DNA of 64,000 nt from Pediococcus argentinicus (GTDB taxonomy: Bacteria; Bacillota; Bacilli; Lactobacillales; Lactobacillaceae), in contig NZ_JQCQ01000006.1 in assembly GCF_001437605.1 (NCBI RefSeq), positions 1 to 64,000 on the forward strand, read 5' to 3'. The position numbers and the translations under genes are program-made. Below the pieces are notes generated by a model. That model did no database searches. It was given only the letters and a program-made list of their open reading frames with translations, and was not told the DNA's origin. Shown piece by piece: positions 19,133 to 28,981 of this stretch (its first letter is position 1; every line of letters begins with the position of its first letter).

Positions 19133-19816
19133 TTATCGACATAAAGTTATTGATTCAATACGTTTGGTACCATATTTATGTAACGCATCCCGAGCATGAC
19201 GGAGTGTGGTCCCGGTGGTATAAATATCATCAACCAATAAAACGCTTTTTTCTCTAAGCTTATTTCTGCTTTCTTCGCAAACCTGAAAGGGGTTATTTCG
19301 AGCTATTCGTTCTATCCTAGAGTTCTGGTACTGATGTTTTTGATTATCAGATCGATTACTCACCAAAATATCATTCCAATCAAATTTCGGTGCTAAACCA
19401 ACAACTTGATTAAATCCACGAGTTAGCCAGGTTGATTTATCAATCGGAATTGGAATGATTAAATCGAATTGATCTCTAATTTGATTTAAATAAGTATATA
19501 GCGTTATGGCAAAAGTACTGCCAATTAAATAATCGCCCATAAATTTATATTGATTAAAGAAATCCTTCATACTCTGATCGTACTCAAATAATGCTGTGTT
19601 TTTAAACTCATCATTCCAACGCCGACAATCATTACATATTTCAGACTGATTATCTTGCGTTCTTCCACATCCATTACAGCTTTGATCTAGATGTATTTTT
19701 TGGAATTTATCCAAACAGTAATCGCAGTCCAATTGTTTATTCAGAGATTTAAAACTAAGTATCTGCGTTAAAGTTAATTTCTGGCTGGCATCTCGCTTAC
19801 ACAGCTGACAAATCAA
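19133..19816 (-). CDS. comFC: Competence protein ComFC, phosphoribosyltransferase-like
   Basis: ComFC is needed for transformation, acting with the ComFA motor on incoming single-stranded DNA. The 227-residue protein has four cysteine pairs in its N-terminus (C3/C6, C31/C34, C47/C50, C61/C64), which suggest two zinc sites. The C-terminal half is a PRTase domain with the phosphoribosyl-pyrophosphate loop VDDIYTTGTT at 195-204. Its start overlaps the comFA stop by four bases, so the two genes are coupled. Both reading frames are intact. Confidence 0.93.
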   Translation of the reverse strand: MICQLCKRDASQKLTLTQILSFKSLNKQLDCDYCLDKFQKIHLDQSCNGCGRTQDNQSEICNDCRRWNDEFKNTALFEYDQSMKDFFNQYKFMGDYLIGSTFAITLYTYLNQIRDQFDLIIPIPIDKSTWLTRGFNQVVGLAPKFDWNDILVSNRSDNQKHQYQNSRIERIARNNPFQVCEESRNKLREKSVLLVDDIYTTGTTLRHARDALHKYGTKRIESITLCR

Positions 19817-21132
19817 TCTTCCACCTTCATTCGATTCATTTTCTTTATTTGAGCAATAGCTGTATTAATCTGTTTGGTTCTAACCTCACAGGCTGCCCAT
19901 ACATTTCCATCAGGTCGTTCTTTACTTCTTCCAGCTCGGCCTGCTATTTGAACTAACGCAGCTGAAGAATAAATATTGTCATCTGATCCAATAATTAATA
20001 TATCAATTTTGGGTAGTGTAACCCCTCGTTCCAAAATAGTCGTCGTTAATAATCCATCGACTTCGCCAGAACGCATTAATTGAACTTTTTCATGCCGTTG
20101 TGGATCTTTGGAGTGGACTGGTTCAATTTTCAAGTCTGGAAATTTCTTACTTATAACATTGTGAATTAGGGGTAATTGTCGGATTCGGGGAACGAAAATT
20201 AGAAAACGACGCTTATTACTTTTTTGCAGTTGCAGAAATCTTCGTAAAACAGGAAAAATATATCCTTTAGTAATTTTCTTTTCCCATCCAAAGCTCAACT
20301 TCACCATTATTTCCGGTAGCTTAAATCCATGAAAACGACGCGGTAAATAACTTACGGACAAATCCCCATTTTTGACATCATTCAGTAATTTCTGATCTGG
20401 TGTTGCCGTTAAATATATAGTCGTCCCCTGTAATTTACGGGCTTTGTGAATAGCAAAATGCAACGCTGCATTCCCTGCCAACGGAAAAGCATCAACTTCA
20501 TCAACGATCAACAAATCAAAGGCTCCTCGAAATCTAAGTAACTGATGTGTAGTACAAATTGTTAGCTGCCGATACCGATACTTCATTTCAGTCTTACCGT
20601 GCAACAATACTATTTCTAATCCTGGAAAAGAAGCTTGCAAGCGAGGAAATAGCTCAATACAGACGTCTACTCTTGGAGAAGCAATACAAACTCTATGACC
20701 TAACTTCAATGCATGTGCAACTCCTTCAAACAACATCTCCGTTTTGCCAGCACCTGTAACCGCCCATAGTAATCGATTATTTTGCTGATTAATGCTTTCA
20801 ATAATGTTTCTTGAACACCGTTGTTGAGCATTGGTCAGTTGTCCTTGCCATGCTAAATAATCCACTCCCTTTTTAAACTTATTTGGCTCTGCAATGGTCC
20901 CCAAGTTTACCAAACTGGATATTCGGCCCAATTGAATACAATTTCGGCAATAAACTTCATTTCTAGGCAATAAACCTGATTGATAGACAAACTTAGTTGC
21001 ACATCGATTACATTGGTATCGACTATTATCTAATTTGGTAACGCCTGGTCTTAAATCACATTCAAATGAATGATTGTCTCTAGATAAAATAATCTCTCGT
21101 CCATAAAATTGCTCTTTATCATCTTCCACCAT
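19813..21132 (-). CDS. comFA: Competence DNA translocase ComFA
   Basis: ComFA is the cytoplasmic helicase-like ATPase that pulls transforming single-stranded DNA into the cell. The 439 residues contain a zinc finger (C41, C44, C62, C65), Walker A AVTGAGKT at 124-131, DEVD at 211-214, the SAT-like LTATP, and helicase motifs V and VI (TTTILERGVTLP, QIAGRAGR). The ATG at 21132 lies only 35 bases from the divergent yigZ start. ComFA with ComFC, together with the SigH/ComX-like factor at 51 kb, leaves open whether this strain is transformable; the rest of the machinery is outside the window. Confidence 0.95.
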   Translation of the reverse strand: MVEDDKEQFYGREIILSRDNHSFECDLRPGVTKLDNSRYQCNRCATKFVYQSGLLPRNEVYCRNCIQLGRISSLVNLGTIAEPNKFKKGVDYLAWQGQLTNAQQRCSRNIIESINQQNNRLLWAVTGAGKTEMLFEGVAHALKLGHRVCIASPRVDVCIELFPRLQASFPGLEIVLLHGKTEMKYRYRQLTICTTHQLLRFRGAFDLLIVDEVDAFPLAGNAALHFAIHKARKLQGTTIYLTATPDQKLLNDVKNGDLSVSYLPRRFHGFKLPEIMVKLSFGWEKKITKGYIFPVLRRFLQLQKSNKRRFLIFVPRIRQLPLIHNVISKKFPDLKIEPVHSKDPQRHEKVQLMRSGEVDGLLTTTILERGVTLPKIDILIIGSDDNIYSSAALVQIAGRAGRSKERPDGNVWAACEVRTKQINTAIAQIKKMNRMKVED

Positions 21133-21167
21133 ATAATTAACTTACGCATTAAAAAGGAGTTTGCTTT

Positions 21168-21800
21168 ATGACAACATTCTTTTCAGTATCAGATTCCAAT
21201 GAATCAACTCAAATAATTAAAAAATCTGAATTCATTACCACTGTGGTGCCTATCAAAGATGAAGAAGACGCACAATCTAAAATCAATCAAATTAGTGATC
21301 AATATGCAAAAGCAAACCATCACTGTTTCGCTTATTTACTGGGCAATCATCAAGAAATCCAGCGTTCTTCTGATAATGGTGAACCATCAGGAACAGCCGG
21401 AGTTCCCATTTTAGAAGTTTTAAAGAGAGAACACATGACTAACCTTCTTGTAGTTGTGACCAGATTTTTTGGTGGTATTAAATTAGGGGCCGGAGGTTTA
21501 ATTCGCGCATATGGTTCTTCCACTTCCCAAGCACTCACTGAATCGCACAAAGTTGCTTTAATCAAACAAGTCGAGTTAAAAATTCATCTGGATTATAATC
21601 AAAACGATCAATTAAATTATTGTTTGAATCAAGTTAATGTCCAACCGCAACAAACAGACTACGACACTAGAGTTACTACAACCGTTTTGGTCGATGAAAC
21701 CAATCTAGAAAACTTTAAACAACAGTTAATTGAACTTTTTAACGGCAATATCCAAATTGAACAACTTGAAGAAGTAACTACTAGTAAACCAACAGAATAA
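21168..21800 (+). CDS. YigZ/IMPACT family protein
   Basis: The 210-residue protein belongs to the YigZ/YvyE (UPF0029) family, related to eukaryotic IMPACT. The conserved block GEPSGTAGVPIL, then VVVTRFFGGIKLGAGGLIRAYG, covers residues about 66-112, and the C-terminal ferredoxin-like YigZ domain follows. The molecular role in bacteria is not established; a ribosome- or nucleotide-linked function has been proposed. It has a strong AAGGAG ribosome binding site and faces away from comFA, a gene pair often conserved in Firmicutes. Confidence 0.9.
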   Translation: MTTFFSVSDSNESTQIIKKSEFITTVVPIKDEEDAQSKINQISDQYAKANHHCFAYLLGNHQEIQRSSDNGEPSGTAGVPILEVLKREHMTNLLVVVTRFFGGIKLGAGGLIRAYGSSTSQALTESHKVALIKQVELKIHLDYNQNDQLNYCLNQVNVQPQQTDYDTRVTTTVLVDETNLENFKQQLIELFNGNIQIEQLEEVTTSKPTE

Positions 21801-21801
21801 A

Positions 21802-21836
21802 TAAAAGGCCATGATTCTAAGAATCATGACCTTTTT
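21802..21836. terminator. Shared terminator between yigZ and tagO
   Basis: GGCCATGATTCT pairs with AGAATCATGACC with T-rich ends on both strands. The hairpin serves yigZ on the plus strand and covers the last six codons and stop of tagO on the minus strand. Confidence 0.88.
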
Positions 21837-23025
21837 TGTTAGATTTACGATGTCTAGCTAACCGACTTTGCGTTATACCAGTTTCATCCTGTTCTTCTTT
21901 TAAATGAATACTGTCTGATTTTGAAGTGTTAGAACTTACAATTTTTCGAATTCCATTTAATAATGGGGTTCGATTTTCACCCACTAATCCAATCGCTTCA
22001 ACAAATAACTCAATTCCAATTAAAATTCCGACAGTTAGGAGTACGGAACCCCAAAGTGTTGAAATCGGATAAAGTAATGCGATAAATGAAAAAATTAGTG
22101 AAATCCCATAAATAACCAGAACTGTTTGACGATGTGTTAATCCCATTTGCATTAAACGGTGATGAAGATGACGTTTATCAGCGTGAGAAATGGGCTCCCG
22201 ATTTAGCATTCTTCTGAGCATGGCATAAAGCGTGTCTGTAATTGGCACACCTAGAATCATAACCGGGATTAAAACCGAAATGAATGTAGCATTCTTTAGC
22301 CCTGATAATGAAAATACGGAGATCATAAAGCCAATAAACAATGCTCCAGTATCTCCCAGATAGATTCGAGCTGGGAAAAAGTTATAAGGCAAGAAACCAA
22401 TCTCTGCTGCAACTAAAGTAAAAATCATAATAACAACATAAATATTAGTTGAAGGTAAGAAAAACATTCCAGTAAATCCGGTGGTAAAAAGTGCAATAAT
22501 CGATACCCCTGTTGCTAACCCATCTAATCCATCAAGCAGGTTAATCGCATTCGTAATGGCTGCAATCCAAAGTAGCGTAATTGGCAATCCCCATAATCCA
22601 AGTTGTACTGTTCCAAAGAATGGAATAGTCAACGTGGTCAGCTGTACTTTAGCTACAAAATATACTTCCACAGCTGCTAGCAGAATTCCTAGCATTTTTT
22701 GACGTGGCTTTAATTCAAAAATATCATCAATAATACCGGTGGTTACAATAATACACTCACCAATAAACAATCCCCAGACTTGCCAACTTAATCCTAATAA
22801 TAGATCTCCTTGTGGCATCTGATCCCTTAATAAAAGTAACAGTGCCACATTAAATGCAATAAAGATTGCGAGTCCACCCATCGTTGGCATTGGGACTTTA
22901 TTAACCCGTCGAGCATTGGGCTGATCAACTGCTCCAACCCAAAACGACAGTCTTCGGACAAAGGGAGTTAGCACAGCGGAAATTAACATGGTCGCAAATA
23001 AACTGACTATAATTTCAAAACGCAT
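21817..23025 (-). CDS. tagO: Undecaprenyl-phosphate N-acetylglucosamine-1-phosphate transferase
   Basis: This membrane enzyme attaches GlcNAc-1-phosphate to undecaprenyl phosphate, the first step of wall teichoic acid or other surface glycopolymer synthesis. The 402-residue protein has about eleven membrane helices. The aspartate motifs of the MraY/WecA family are visible: IDDIFELK, NLLDGLDGLATG and YLGDTGALF, followed by the cytoplasmic histidine motif HLHHRL. A hydrophilic tail of about 40 residues follows the last helix, and its 3' end overlaps the terminator shared with yigZ. It appears to be monocistronic. Confidence 0.92.
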   Translation of the reverse strand: MRFEIIVSLFATMLISAVLTPFVRRLSFWVGAVDQPNARRVNKVPMPTMGGLAIFIAFNVALLLLLRDQMPQGDLLLGLSWQVWGLFIGECIIVTTGIIDDIFELKPRQKMLGILLAAVEVYFVAKVQLTTLTIPFFGTVQLGLWGLPITLLWIAAITNAINLLDGLDGLATGVSIIALFTTGFTGMFFLPSTNIYVVIMIFTLVAAEIGFLPYNFFPARIYLGDTGALFIGFMISVFSLSGLKNATFISVLIPVMILGVPITDTLYAMLRRMLNREPISHADKRHLHHRLMQMGLTHRQTVLVIYGISLIFSFIALLYPISTLWGSVLLTVGILIGIELFVEAIGLVGENRTPLLNGIRKIVSSNTSKSDSIHLKEEQDETGITQSRLARHRKSNKKGHDS

Positions 23026-23137
23026 TTTCTTCCTCTTTCCACGTATTCCAATTTAACATCCATTATACCTAATTATTTAAACTCTACACAAGTTTATCTA
23101 AAGGAAATCCTTTGAACTTAAGGAAACTAAAAGAACT

Positions 23138-23176
23138 AACAAAAAACCACATCTCAGAATTCCTGAAATGTGGTAG
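23138..23176 (-). terminator. Terminator of the kimA-like gene
   Basis: On the minus strand ACCACATTTCAG pairs with CTGAGATGTGGT (one mismatch), followed by T6. It starts about 12 bases beyond the gene's stop. Confidence 0.88.
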
Positions 23177-23186
23177 ATAGACAAAT

Positions 23187-25019
23187 TTATTTCAAATGAT
23201 AATTGTAAGTTGAAACAATAATATTCTCACGTGAATTTAGTGAAGCCCTTAAACGTAAACCAGTTTGGTTATGCAAAATGTTTTGCCATGGTCGCCGTGG
23301 AACAAATTGTGGTACCAAGACTGTCGTTGTGTAATTTCTTTCAGAGGCTCGCTTAGCGATAACATCACAGAAACGTAAGGTTGGATTAGTGATTGAACGA
23401 TATGAAGAATGAATATCAACAAATCGAACATCAGGATACTCTGCCTTAAATTCCATAGCTGTCTTATGTTCCTTTTCAGGATCAGCATCAAAAGAAACGT
23501 GCATAGCAATAACATAATCACCAATAGAACGTGCATAATTAATTGCTCCAGCAGTCACTTGAGTTACATTACTTACCAACACAATAACGGTTGAGCCATC
23601 GTATTCATGTAATTTAACTGTACCTTTTTCAATTACTCGAAGTTGTTCCGCAACGGCATCATAATGTTTACGAATCCTATAGAACATTCTGAGTAAGAGT
23701 GGCATAACGATGAAATAAGGCCACACATTTGAAAAATGTTGTAACAGTAAGAAAATAACTAGTCCAAATGACAGGAAAGCTCCTAAGAAGTTCGCTGAAG
23801 CCTTCATGATCCAATTCTTACCCTTTTCACGACGCCAGTGAACAATCATTCCCGATTGTGAAAGTGTAAATGGAACAAAAACACCAATTGCATAAAGTGG
23901 AATCAATAAACCAGTTTGACCGTTAAAAATCAAAATCAATACAATGGCACCTGCAGCTAATGAAATAATTCCGTTTGAGTAACCTAAACGATCTCCACGG
24001 TCCATGTAAGCATGAGGCATAAATTTATCTTTAGCTAAATTGTATGCCAACATTGGGAAAGCTGAAAATCCAGTATTTGCGGCAACCGCTAAAATCATAG
24101 CAGTTGATAATTGTAAGATATAATATAAAACTCCATGTCCGAAGACTGTCTCACCAATTTGTGAAAGTACCGTTTGCGAAGCGCTTGGTACAATTCCACT
24201 GTAGTAAGCCAAGAATGTAATTCCGGCAAAGAAGATTCCTAAAATCAAAGACATAATTGTCAATGTTGCTGCAGCGTTTTTACGCTTTGGCTTTTTGAAG
24301 TTAGGAACCGCATTACTGATAGCTTCAACCCCAGTTAGAGATGAAGATCCAGAAGATAGCGCACGGAAGAATAACCAAATTGTCATTCCCGGAACTCCAC
24401 TACCAACAGCTGCAGCGGCATGATAGACCGCTCTACCAGTAACGATATTGAATAATCCAAAACCAATCATCCCGGTAATGACAAGGATAAATAGGTAAAC
24501 CGGGAATGTTAGAAAACTAGCTGATTCACGCATTCCACGTAAATTCAAAGCCATAATTCCCAAAACAATCAAAATTGATATACCTACTTGATAAGGATGT
24601 AGAGCGGGAATTGCTGAAGTAATTGCTTCAGTTCCAGAAGTCACACTAACGGCCACAGTCAACATGTAATCAACCAATAATGACCCACCAGCAACTAGTC
24701 CAGCTGAAGTACCCCAGTTCTGACTAGCAACCACGTATGCCCCACCACCAGATGGATAAGCATGAATGATTTGACGGTAAGAAACCGTAATTGCAAATAA
24801 TAGGACTAAGACAATCAATGCAACTGGAATAGCATACCATGTAGCAGCCGCTGAAAGTACAATCAAGACTGACAAGATCTGTTCAGTACCATAAGCAATA
24901 GATGACAACGCATCTGAAGAAAGCAATGCTAAAGCTTTAAATCTAGTTAAAGCTGAGCCACCTTCATCTAAAGTTCTTAATGGTTTCCCAATTAAGATTC
25001 TTTTTAAATAAGAAAACAT
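23187..25019 (-). CDS. kimA: KimA-type potassium importer (APC superfamily)
   Basis: The 610-residue protein has about 12 membrane helices and a cytoplasmic C-terminal domain of about 150 residues (from about 460, beginning STVIVLVSNV) resembling a universal-stress fold. The start region (IGKPL, LSSDALSSIAYGTEQIL, YRQIIHAYPSGGGAY) matches Bacillus KimA/YdaO, a high-affinity K+/H+ symporter inhibited by cyclic di-AMP. Many databases label such proteins only as amino acid permeases. No ydaO-type riboswitch is visible upstream, so control here may be at the protein level. A cyclic di-AMP receptor (36.5 kb) is in the same window. Confidence 0.85.
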   Translation of the reverse strand: MFSYLKRILIGKPLRTLDEGGSALTRFKALALLSSDALSSIAYGTEQILSVLIVLSAAATWYAIPVALIVLVLLFAITVSYRQIIHAYPSGGGAYVVASQNWGTSAGLVAGGSLLVDYMLTVAVSVTSGTEAITSAIPALHPYQVGISILIVLGIMALNLRGMRESASFLTFPVYLFILVITGMIGFGLFNIVTGRAVYHAAAAVGSGVPGMTIWLFFRALSSGSSSLTGVEAISNAVPNFKKPKRKNAAATLTIMSLILGIFFAGITFLAYYSGIVPSASQTVLSQIGETVFGHGVLYYILQLSTAMILAVAANTGFSAFPMLAYNLAKDKFMPHAYMDRGDRLGYSNGIISLAAGAIVLILIFNGQTGLLIPLYAIGVFVPFTLSQSGMIVHWRREKGKNWIMKASANFLGAFLSFGLVIFLLLQHFSNVWPYFIVMPLLLRMFYRIRKHYDAVAEQLRVIEKGTVKLHEYDGSTVIVLVSNVTQVTAGAINYARSIGDYVIAMHVSFDADPEKEHKTAMEFKAEYPDVRFVDIHSSYRSITNPTLRFCDVIAKRASERNYTTTVLVPQFVPRRPWQNILHNQTGLRLRASLNSRENIIVSTYNYHLK

Positions 25020-25145
25020 TTCCCTATCTCCATTTCAACAAATAGTATTACCTAAATGGAATGTTAAAACATGACATCAAAACATGTCAAACACTCGCTA
25101 ATCTTTAAAATTCATCATTAGTAGATAATACCACAATATGACACC

Positions 25146-25183
25146 AAAAAGACCTAAAACAATTATTTGTTCTAGGTCTTTGA
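25146..25183 (-). terminator. Terminator of groES-groEL
   Basis: On the minus strand AAAGACCTAGAACAA pairs with TTGTTTTAGGTCTTT (one G-U pair), followed by T5. It lies about 20 bases after the groEL stop. Confidence 0.9.
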
Positions 25184-25205
25184 TTAGTTCATTTAAGTTC
25201 AAGTT

Positions 25206-26840
<1,635 letters not shown>

Positions 26841-26856
26841 TCAACATTTTTAAAAA

Positions 26857-27141
26857 TTAGTCTACAACTGCAATCAAATCTTTTTCATGTACAACTAAAT
26901 ATTTTTGATTATCATAAGAAACTTCAGTTCCTGCATATTTGTCATAGAGTACTTTATCGCCAACCTTAACAGTCATTGGAACTTTTTGACCATTTTCTAA
27001 TACTTGGCCTTCACCAACGGCAACAACTTTTCCGGTTTGTGACTTCTCTTTTGCATTACTTGCTAAGACAATGCCACCTACTGTTTGTTCTTCCTCTTCT
27101 TGAGCTTCTAAAACAACTCGATCTGCTAATGGTTTTAACAC
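26857..27141 (-). CDS. groES: Co-chaperonin GroES (10 kDa)
   Basis: The 94-residue lid protein starts [12 protein letters not shown]. The start codon is GTG at 27141, nine bases after GGAGG; the few upstream in-frame codons contain this ribosome binding site and are not used. The mobile loop ([16 protein letters not shown]) that binds GroEL is at about residues 18-35. It is the first gene of the groES-groEL heat-shock operon, with a CIRCE operator in its leader. Confidence 0.96.
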   Translation of the reverse strand: MLKPLADRVVLEAQEEEEQTVGGIVLASNAKEKSQTGKVVAVGEGQVLENGQKVPMTVKVGDKVLYDKYAGTEVSYDNQKYLVVHEKDLIAVVD

Positions 27142-27169
27142 GTAAAATCCCTCCAAATATTTTTATTAT

Positions 27170-27196
27170 TTAGCACTCCAATTACTTAAGTGCTAA
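27170..27196. promoter_or_regulatory. CIRCE operator (HrcA site)
   Basis: TTAGCACTC (27170-27178), nine bases, then AAGTGCTAA (27188-27196). It differs from the CIRCE consensus at a single base (A in place of G in the second arm). It overlaps the transcribed leader of groES, where HrcA repressor would bind. Confidence 0.93.
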
Positions 27197-27207
27197 TTAC
27201 AATGAAT

Positions 27208-27236
27208 ACTATAATCATTTCTAAAAAAGATTGCAA
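27208..27236 (-). promoter_or_regulatory. groES promoter
   Basis: On the minus strand TTGCAA (27231-27236) and TATAGT (27208-27213) are spaced by 17 bases, a SigA-type promoter. CIRCE lies immediately downstream, which explains repression by HrcA. Confidence 0.75.
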
Positions 27237-27267
27237 GTTTTTTTGACCATTCTTAACCAAATATATT

Positions 27268-27296
27268 TTTATTGTGTTTAGCGGTTATGATATACT
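27268..27296 (+). promoter_or_regulatory. Promoter of the CPBP protease gene
   Basis: TTTATT (27268-27273) and TATACT (27291-27296) are spaced by 17 bases, with an extended -10 TGA before TATACT. The start codon is 23 bases further on. Confidence 0.55.
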
Positions 27297-27318
27297 GTCA
27301 AAAACAAAGGAGTTTATC

Positions 27319-27972
27319 ATGAAATTAGCTAAAAGTTCGATTGCCATATTATTTTCTTATCTAGTGATTTTTTTACTACCATCACTTCTAAATAGTATTT
27401 TTAATATTAAAAATATCATCATTTCTGTACAAACCTGGGATTACTTAATCGGTGCTATTGTGTTAGCAACTCTTCTGTACTTCACTAAAGAAAAAAATTC
27501 GATTGATTCAAATAAAAATGGAATTGATAATGTTGTTATCTGGGGATTCATTGGATTATTCTTGGCTTTGCTAATCCAATTTGCAATTAGTTTTATTTTG
27601 ATTTTAACTAAACAGAATCCTGCATCTGAAAACACAGCTCAACTATTAACCCTAACTAAAGCATCTCCATTCTTTATTTTAACAATTGTTATCGGAGCAC
27701 CAATCATGGAAGAAATTGTCTTTCGAAAAGTTATATTTGGTAATTTAAACAAATTGATGGGTTGGGACAAGAGTTCTGTGGGCATTACGATGTCTGCCAT
27801 TATCTCTAGTTTAGCCTTTGCATTAATGCATCAGGATGGCCACATTTTCATGTATGCAACGCTGGGATTATTATTCTGCTGGATATACCGCAAAACCGGA
27901 CGAATTCAAACGACAATGATTTCTCATATCTTGATGAATACATTCGTTGCATTGCCTGTGTTGTTTAAGTGA
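27319..27972 (+). CDS. CPBP-family intramembrane protease
   Basis: The 217-residue protein has about six to seven membrane helices and the CPBP (CAAX protease and bacteriocin-processing) motifs: E131-E132 with R136 (EEIVFR), H171 in FALMHQ, and H203 with N207 (HILMN). These residues line the membrane catalytic site. In lactic acid bacteria such proteins can act in bacteriocin immunity or maturation, but no bacteriocin gene is seen here. The ATG at 27319 follows AAAGGAG; the longer frame lacks a ribosome binding site. It is a single gene with its own promoter and terminator; its substrate is unknown. Confidence 0.88.
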   Translation: MKLAKSSIAILFSYLVIFLLPSLLNSIFNIKNIIISVQTWDYLIGAIVLATLLYFTKEKNSIDSNKNGIDNVVIWGFIGLFLALLIQFAISFILILTKQNPASENTAQLLTLTKASPFFILTIVIGAPIMEEIVFRKVIFGNLNKLMGWDKSSVGITMSAIISSLAFALMHQDGHIFMYATLGLLFCWIYRKTGRIQTTMISHILMNTFVALPVLFK

Positions 27973-27983
27973 TTGTATAAAAA

Positions 27984-28020
27984 TAAGCTTCAGACTGTTT
28001 TAGTGGCTGGAGCTTTTTTG
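27984..28020. terminator. Bidirectional terminator after the CPBP gene
   Basis: AAGCTTCAG pairs with CTGGAGCTT (one mismatch) around a loop and is followed by T6. On the minus strand the same hairpin is followed by ATTTTTAT and could end the rex transcript. Confidence 0.75.
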
Positions 28021-28091
28021 TTAGTTTTAAATTTATGATGTAGATGGAATGACCTTGATTTTGTTTATTGCTCAAAACCCTATTCTATTCT

Positions 28092-28211
28092 GAAACGCGC
28101 TCCACCAACCAGCCTTCTCCGTTTAGCTACACCATCACAACTATCCCAAAACCGGATAATTGTGATGCTTATGCTAATACTCGAAGACTCCCGGTTTGTT
28201 TCGCGCCCTTA
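28092..28211 (-). repeat. Structured intergenic element, copy B
   Basis: Read on the minus strand it begins TAAGGGCGCGA (28201-28211). Helix P1 pairs GTCTT (28184-28188) with AAGGC (28112-28116). The box CGAGTA follows. P2 pairs TTAGC (28173-28177) with GCTAA (28123-28127). P3 pairs ATCACAA with TTGTGAT, then a T-G wobble (28159/28141), then TATCC/GGATA, with a 7-base loop at 28147-28153. The same plan is found in copies A and C with different stem sequences. Confidence 0.75.
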
Positions 28212-28214
28212 TTT

Positions 28215-28334
28215 AAAACGTGCTCCCAATGTCTGTCTTCTCCGCTTTGCTACGAAAAGAGACCATTCCATAACCCGGAATAGTCTATTTCCTATGCAAT
28301 GCTCAAAGACAAATCAACATTGCTCACACTCTTA
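28215..28334 (-). repeat. Structured intergenic element, copy A
   Basis: Read on the minus strand it starts TAAGAGTGTGA (28324-28334), and this TAA is the rex stop codon. P1 pairs GTCTT (28306-28310) with AAGAC (28235-28239). The box TGAGCA follows. P2 pairs TTGC (28296-28299) with GCAA (28247-28250). P3 pairs GGAAA with TTTTC, AGAC with GTCT, a T-G wobble (28282/28264), then ATTCC/GGAAT, with a 7-base loop at 28270-28276. It is a tandem neighbour of copy B with a 123-base period and would be the 3' untranslated end of the rex transcript. Confidence 0.78.
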
Positions 28335-28955
28335 TTTGTGTCCTATCGCATAAATCAAGTTTTGAAGTTCACTAGTTAGATCCACATTTTGAACTGATAT
28401 ATTATTTGGAACTGCTAAGCGTTCAGTGGTGAAGTTCATAATGCCACTGATGCCAGCTTCAACTAGTTCATCTGTGATTTCTTGAGCAGCATCGGTTGGA
28501 ACCGTCAGAATTGCTACATCTGTTTTATGCAACTTAATTTGCTCTTTTAAATTATCCATCGCAAAAACTTCGACTTCGCCCTCTTTGGTTCCGATTACTG
28601 ACGGGTTAACGTCAAACGCTACTCCGATGCGAACGTTACTACTCTTGTGAAAATTAAAATTAAGTAGTGCGTGTCCAAGATGTCCCACGCCGACCAGTGC
28701 GACTGTAGTTTGAACATCTTGATCTAATATGTCTTTAAAGAAACCTAATAACTCTTTGACATCATATCCATAACCACGCCGACCCATTTGACCGAAATGT
28801 GAAAAATCTCGCCTGATGGTTGCTGAATCAATTTTAAGCAAATCTGCCAATTCACTAGACGATATTTTTAACGTCCCACGATTATATAGTTCGGTTAAAA
28901 AGCGATAGTAAAGTGGTAAACGTTTTGTGGTTGCAACTGGAATTTTATCCGTCAT
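28332..28955 (-). CDS. rex: Redox-sensing transcriptional repressor Rex
   Basis: Rex senses the NADH/NAD+ ratio and represses fermentation and NADH-recycling genes until NADH builds up. The 207 residues comprise an N-terminal winged helix (about 1-80, with SSSELADLLKIDSATIRRDFSHFG) and a Rossmann domain with VALVGVGHLGHAL (about 90-102). The gene is last in tsaB-rimI-tsaD-hydrolase-rex. Its TAA is also the first base of structured element A, so the transcript has an unusual 3' region. Confidence 0.96.
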   Translation of the reverse strand: MTDKIPVATTKRLPLYYRFLTELYNRGTLKISSSELADLLKIDSATIRRDFSHFGQMGRRGYGYDVKELLGFFKDILDQDVQTTVALVGVGHLGHALLNFNFHKSSNVRIGVAFDVNPSVIGTKEGEVEVFAMDNLKEQIKLHKTDVAILTVPTDAAQEITDELVEAGISGIMNFTTERLAVPNNISVQNVDLTSELQNLIYAIGHK

Positions 28956-28981
28956 TTTTAGAGCTCCTCCAAAAATAAATC

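Larger units (their letters stand above)
27973..28331. other. Intergenic stretch of 359 bases between the CPBP gene and rex
   Basis: It holds a two-way terminator at 27984-28020, about 70 bases with nothing recognised, and then two tandem copies of a structured repeat (28092-28211 and 28215-28334). Small open frames on the plus strand here lack ribosome binding sites and have unlikely composition, so I do not call genes. Confidence 0.75.

Noticed and set aside
25020-25205. ydaO cyclic di-AMP riboswitch before the kimA-like gene
   Set aside because: The gap is short, has no recognisable ydaO core, and largely consists of the groEL terminator.
28068-28353. Two small plus-strand proteins in the rex-CPBP gap
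   Set aside because: No ribosome binding sites; they lie within the structured repeats and have unlikely Cys/Pro-rich composition, so they are shadows of the repeat.
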